A DNA stretch of 64,000 nucleotides, taken from the NCBI RefSeq assembly GCF_016863295.1, contig NZ_BOOP01000037.1, positions 1 to 64,000 of the forward strand, written 5' to 3'. Within the stretch, counting starts at the first letter, position 1. Each line of letters opens with the position of its first letter. The position numbers were made by a program, and so were the translations under genes. The notes below the pieces were generated by a model. That model worked only from the letters and a program-made list of their open reading frames with translations. It searched no databases and was not told where the DNA came from. The DNA is from Planotetraspora phitsanulokensis. GTDB lineage: Bacteria; Actinomycetota; Actinomycetes; Streptosporangiales; Streptosporangiaceae. Of this stretch, positions 61,023-64,000 are shown one piece after another.

Positions 61023-61633
61023 GCGGCGCCACAGAGGTCTCTCTGGAGACTCTCTACGATGAGCGCCTACGCCTCATGGACGGTGTGCTGTCGACATGGT
61101 CATGGGCCACGCTTCGAGGCATCGAGGTGATGCTGAATTACGAGGCACACCCTGGTGAGGTCGAGCGCCGGCGACAGGTGGGCTTGGGCGCGATCACTTC
61201 CGCCGACGCGCTACGGTTTCTGCTGGGACTACCTGTCGGCACGCCGGTTCCCCTGGCTGCCTTGGACCAGAACGAACGTCACCTGCTGCGCATGCTTCCC
61301 ACGGGCACGGTGTGCGTGGAGAACGGGTTTGTGACGCGGCTTGCGGTTCCACCTGTTGATGCCGGCTTGGTCGTGGTTCCGACTCGTTCGTGGCGTCTCG
61401 GCCTGGAGCGCGCCGGCAGGTTCGCGCCGTTTTGCGCACGCGCGATGATGCTGCCCAAACCACCGCCTAATCTGGACGTGCTGCGGATGGAAGCCGACTT
61501 CTACGGCATCGGCGTGATCACCTATGTCGATGCGGCACCGGTAACTGTGGTGCCACCGGAGCCGTTCCGTCGCCACCGGTTCACCGCGGCCGGCTGGTTG
61601 TTCCTAGAAGAGGCCCACCGGCAACTCCTCTAG
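61019..61633 (+). CDS. Conserved hypothetical protein
   Basis: A 204-residue soluble protein that I do not recognise. It contains LYDERLRLMDGVLSTWSWATLRGIEVMLNYEAHPGEVERRRQVGLG near the start. In the middle PTRSWRLGLERAGRFAPFCARAMML, and at the end RHRFTAAGWLFLEEAHRQLL. It is translationally coupled to the winged-helix regulator and convergent with the TGT-like gene, overlapping it by four bases at the 3' ends. Confidence 0.7.
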   Translation: MSGATEVSLETLYDERLRLMDGVLSTWSWATLRGIEVMLNYEAHPGEVERRRQVGLGAITSADALRFLLGLPVGTPVPLAALDQNERHLLRMLPTGTVCVENGFVTRLAVPPVDAGLVVVPTRSWRLGLERAGRFAPFCARAMMLPKPPPNLDVLRMEADFYGIGVITYVDAAPVTVVPPEPFRRHRFTAAGWLFLEEAHRQLL

Positions 61634-62826
61634 CTCTGTCGGGACGATTCGCGATCATCGGTGGCGTCTTTGTCGCCGCCGTCCGCGATGGGCAGTGTCG
61701 CCCACTTCTGCAGGGGCGGCTCCGGCTTGAATCGGCCCGGCTGTTTGATCCGGTTGTTCTCGAGGGCATGGGCGTCAACGGCGAGCTTGCAGCGCGAGCG
61801 CCACCACCGCTGCCGGTCGGGAAGCGCTGGTTGGTCCAACAGGTCGGGTAGCCAGGCGTTCCAGGTCGCGGTGTTGTGCGCGTGCGCGGCGGCCTTCACC
61901 GCGTCGGTGAGGCCGAAGAAGGAATCCAGATACCCGCCGCACTGTGGGCAGTGGCAGCGCGGAGGAGCAGCGTTGGCGTAGGAGGTGGCGAGGAACTCCG
62001 CGGTGCTGAACCGCAGCAGGTCGGGCACCAGAACGGCCGGGTAGTTCGGACCCGATCTGGAGGTCTGTGCCCGTTCTCCGGCAGGGACGAGATGCCGCAC
62101 AGAGCCTCCGGCGCCGATCGCGGCGAACCCGGCCCCGTGGGCCAGCGCATCGAACCCTGCCAGGTCGGTCCGCCACAGCCCCGTCCCAGGCACCTTGGCG
62201 AGCAGTTCGCGCAAGTGCTGCGGCGCAGCCGCGAACTGCTTCAGCGGGTCGTACTGGCCCCCGAGAATCAACGCGACCGGATGCTTGATGGCGCCGAGCA
62301 CGGCGATGAGAGCGGACTGGGTTTCCGGCCGCAGCCAACTGATCGAGACCGGCAACGTCACGATGACGTCGTCGCGGCCCAGGGTGTTGACCTTCTTCAT
62401 GATGGCCTTCAACGAGGCGATGTCGGCGGCCTTCACATACCGCGTGGGCGTGATCGCGAAGTTCGCGCCGCGGTCGATCTGCGCCTGCAGCACGCTGTCC
62501 AGGTCCCCGCCGAACAGGACGTTCTCCGGCAGCGAGAAGGGCGCGTCCGCCGTGGCGACCTCCTTTTCGTAGGCCGCGCAGTCTTCGGCGAGCACGCCCG
62601 TGAAAGACGGCCGCAACTGGCGCAGCCGCGCCGAGCTGCCATCACCGCACAGGACCAGGCCGCTTCGGGCCGGGTCGAGGTGGTCGGGCGCACGAGTGAC
62701 CAGCTTGGCTCGTTCCAACATCAGAATGCGCTGATGGACGGCATACACGGCCGCGCCCTGGTCGTTCGGCGAGGTGAGCAGGGAACTCGCCGCGGTGGGG
62801 GGCTGGGCGGTGGTGCGGTCATTCAT
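61630..62826 (-). CDS. TIM-barrel protein with tRNA-guanine-transglycosylase-like zinc motif
   Basis: This 398-residue protein seems to have a TIM-barrel core (FGGDLDSVLQAQIDRGANFAITPTRYV, then PVALILGGQYDPLKQFAAAP). A zinc motif near the C-terminus, CHCPQCGGYLDSFFG, is followed 18 residues after the last cysteine pair region by AAAHAHN. The C-x-C-x2-C...H order is that of tRNA-guanine transglycosylases and of DpdA-like enzymes that put deazaguanine into DNA. No queuosine or dpd genes lie nearby, so the substrate is open. It lies 18 bases downstream of the XRE-ImmA gene, in the same operon. Confidence 0.6.
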   Translation of the reverse strand: MNDRTTAQPPTAASSLLTSPNDQGAAVYAVHQRILMLERAKLVTRAPDHLDPARSGLVLCGDGSSARLRQLRPSFTGVLAEDCAAYEKEVATADAPFSLPENVLFGGDLDSVLQAQIDRGANFAITPTRYVKAADIASLKAIMKKVNTLGRDDVIVTLPVSISWLRPETQSALIAVLGAIKHPVALILGGQYDPLKQFAAAPQHLRELLAKVPGTGLWRTDLAGFDALAHGAGFAAIGAGGSVRHLVPAGERAQTSRSGPNYPAVLVPDLLRFSTAEFLATSYANAAPPRCHCPQCGGYLDSFFGLTDAVKAAAHAHNTATWNAWLPDLLDQPALPDRQRWWRSRCKLAVDAHALENNRIKQPGRFKPEPPLQKWATLPIADGGDKDATDDRESSRQS

Positions 62827-62844
62827 GTGCTCACCTCGTGAGAC

Positions 62845-63939
62845 TTAACCGACGTTGAGGAGGTGCCCGGCCGGACCGGGTTTGAGCAAGAACAGCAGGG
62901 TGAACTCTTCGGGGAGTAGCCCTGCCTGTTCGGCGGCATGGCCGAGGCCATGCTCATGGGCGAGCTGCTGCGCGGCGGCGGGGACCATGTGGGGCAGCTC
63001 TCGGTGGATCTCGCCTGGCTCGTGGGTGCGGTAGCCCAGGGTGGACATCTCAATGATCAAGTTTCGGTATTGCCACTCGCTGATCGTGGCGAGTGTCAGG
63101 GCCTTGCGGGCGAGTGCCGCCATGGACACTCCCCACCGGTGCTTCAAGGCCAGCAGCCGGGTCAGGTCGAGGCTGCCGCTCAGTTCGGCGCTGATGTCGG
63201 GCGCGGGCATCAGGAATTCGCTGGCGAACTCGTCTGCTTGCCGCTCCTGCACGGGGGTGGCGCCCGGCTCGGGATGCATGATGATGTGGCCGAGCTCGTG
63301 GGCAAGGCTGAATCGGAAACGGTCGGCTGGGGCATGCGCGGCCAGAAGAAACAACGGGTTCTCCACACCGTCCCACTGGCTCACCGCGTCCAGGTCTCGG
63401 CTATCGAGATCTCTGATCACAACAAGCCCGCCGGCACCTTCGATCAGCGCGACCAGATTGGGGATCGGACCGGCCGGAACGTCCCACACCTTGCGTAGCG
63501 ATTGGGCGGCCTCGGTGGGTGTGTCCAGGTCTGTGACCTCGAACCGTTCGAAGCGCGGCTGGTGCCGCTGCTGGAACGCGGGTGTGAGGAGGCCGCGCGT
63601 CTGCAGGCGGGCGAGTGCGAGCTGCGCGTGGATCCGGCGCAGCGCCTGAGCCCCCAAGGCGGCCTTCTTGCGGTGGTGAACCAGCCCGATCCCTACTCCG
63701 GAAAGCTCAGCATCCACGCACAACATCACAGGTGGATACCTCAGGGCAGCCGCGTACAGTGCCAGCCGATCACCTTCGACGGTCAGCCTGCCCGCTTCGG
63801 CTTTGCTGACATACCCCTGGGTGATCCGTTCGCCGGTTAGCTTCGACATGGCTGCCGCCAGCGCCGTCTGGGTCATGCCGCGCGACTCGCGGGCCAGGGT
63901 GAGCATGGTGGCCTGGGCTACCTTCGCAACCTGATCCAT
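62845..63939 (-). CDS. XRE-family regulator with ImmA/IrrE metallopeptidase domain
   Basis: This 364-residue protein has an N-terminal helix-turn-helix (LARESRGMTQTALAAAMSKLTGERITQGYVSKAEAGRLTVEGDRL). A C-terminal ImmA/IrrE zinc peptidase domain follows, with the motif HELGHIIMH and the downstream glutamate in QADEFASEFLMP. Such proteins control mobile elements or stress genes by cleaving or titrating a repressor. The start ATG at 63939 has GGAGG eight bases upstream. It heads a two-gene unit with the TGT-like protein. Confidence 0.9.
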   Translation of the reverse strand: MDQVAKVAQATMLTLARESRGMTQTALAAAMSKLTGERITQGYVSKAEAGRLTVEGDRLALYAAALRYPPVMLCVDAELSGVGIGLVHHRKKAALGAQALRRIHAQLALARLQTRGLLTPAFQQRHQPRFERFEVTDLDTPTEAAQSLRKVWDVPAGPIPNLVALIEGAGGLVVIRDLDSRDLDAVSQWDGVENPLFLLAAHAPADRFRFSLAHELGHIIMHPEPGATPVQERQADEFASEFLMPAPDISAELSGSLDLTRLLALKHRWGVSMAALARKALTLATISEWQYRNLIIEMSTLGYRTHEPGEIHRELPHMVPAAAQQLAHEHGLGHAAEQAGLLPEEFTLLFLLKPGPAGHLLNVG

Positions 63940-64000
63940 GTCACACCTCCAACCACGACAAACCGTCACTCGATATCCCACAGAATACACCATCAAAATA

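Overview
The window is chromosomal DNA of a high-GC Gram-positive actinomycete. The very high third-position GC, the many GTG starts, strong GGAGG ribosome sites, tightly overlapping ATGA/TGATG operons and the gene families all fit the Streptosporangiales/Streptomyces side of Actinobacteria. The genus is inference. I recognised no rRNA or tRNA genes.

Left part (1-18.4 kb): nutrient import and sulfur scavenging. A MetQ-MetN-MetI type methionine importer (minus strand, 211-3040) is followed, after a decayed acetyltransferase gene, by a plus-strand sulfonate/organosulfur operon (4918-11943). That operon holds a lipoprotein, permease and ATPase, a DszB-like desulfinase with its Cys/His/Arg catalytic set, two flavin-dependent monooxygenases and a second cytoplasmic SsuA-fold protein with no cysteine. 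Both units carry the same palindrome (TACC-N9-GGTA) in their upstream region, so they may share a regulator. Next come a fragment of a polyketide synthase acyltransferase domain, a secreted M14 metallocarboxypeptidase and a polar amino-acid ABC importer.

Middle part (19-41.7 kb): an accessory stress cluster of Hsp20, a membrane stress protein, DnaK-GrpE-DnaJ-CbpM-ClpB, a zinc-finger thioredoxin and a cNMP-domain oxidoreductase. After it lie a zinc alcohol dehydrogenase, a SnoaL-like protein, a PsiE-like membrane protein, a nitroreductase and a tryptophan 2,3-dioxygenase homologue. A graveyard of broken genes (IS701-type transposase, alcohol dehydrogenase tail, serine recombinase) covers 34.5-36.2 kb. 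It is followed by an SDR-TetR pair, a Lys/Arg/Ala-rich basic protein, a NUDIX hydrolase and an XRE regulator.

Right part (41.8-64 kb): a defence island built on a type I-U (I-G) CRISPR-Cas system. The effector operon csb1-csb2-cas3-csb3 (44924-51449) is intact. The next gene, cas4-cas1, has a frameshift and breaks off directly into the first CRISPR repeat, and there is no cas2. The system therefore looks able to interfere but not to acquire spacers. Three decayed arrays (about 6, 28 and 38 repeats) flank it. Their repeats vary mainly in the six-base hairpin loop while the stem is largely kept. Upstream of csb1 there is a degenerate repeat-spacer-repeat whose pseudo-spacer matches DNA just upstream of it over 17 positions, with mismatches exactly at positions 6 and 12. 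This is the pattern expected of a Cas-regulating, crRNA-like RNA, and I consider it the most interesting candidate in the window.

An AbiJ-like nuclease gene, a GIY-YIG/DUF3800 divergent pair with repeated operators, a coiled-coil zinc-finger protein (one full copy and one broken copy duplicated together with an array end), a TGT-like zinc protein and an XRE-ImmA/IrrE protein complete the island.
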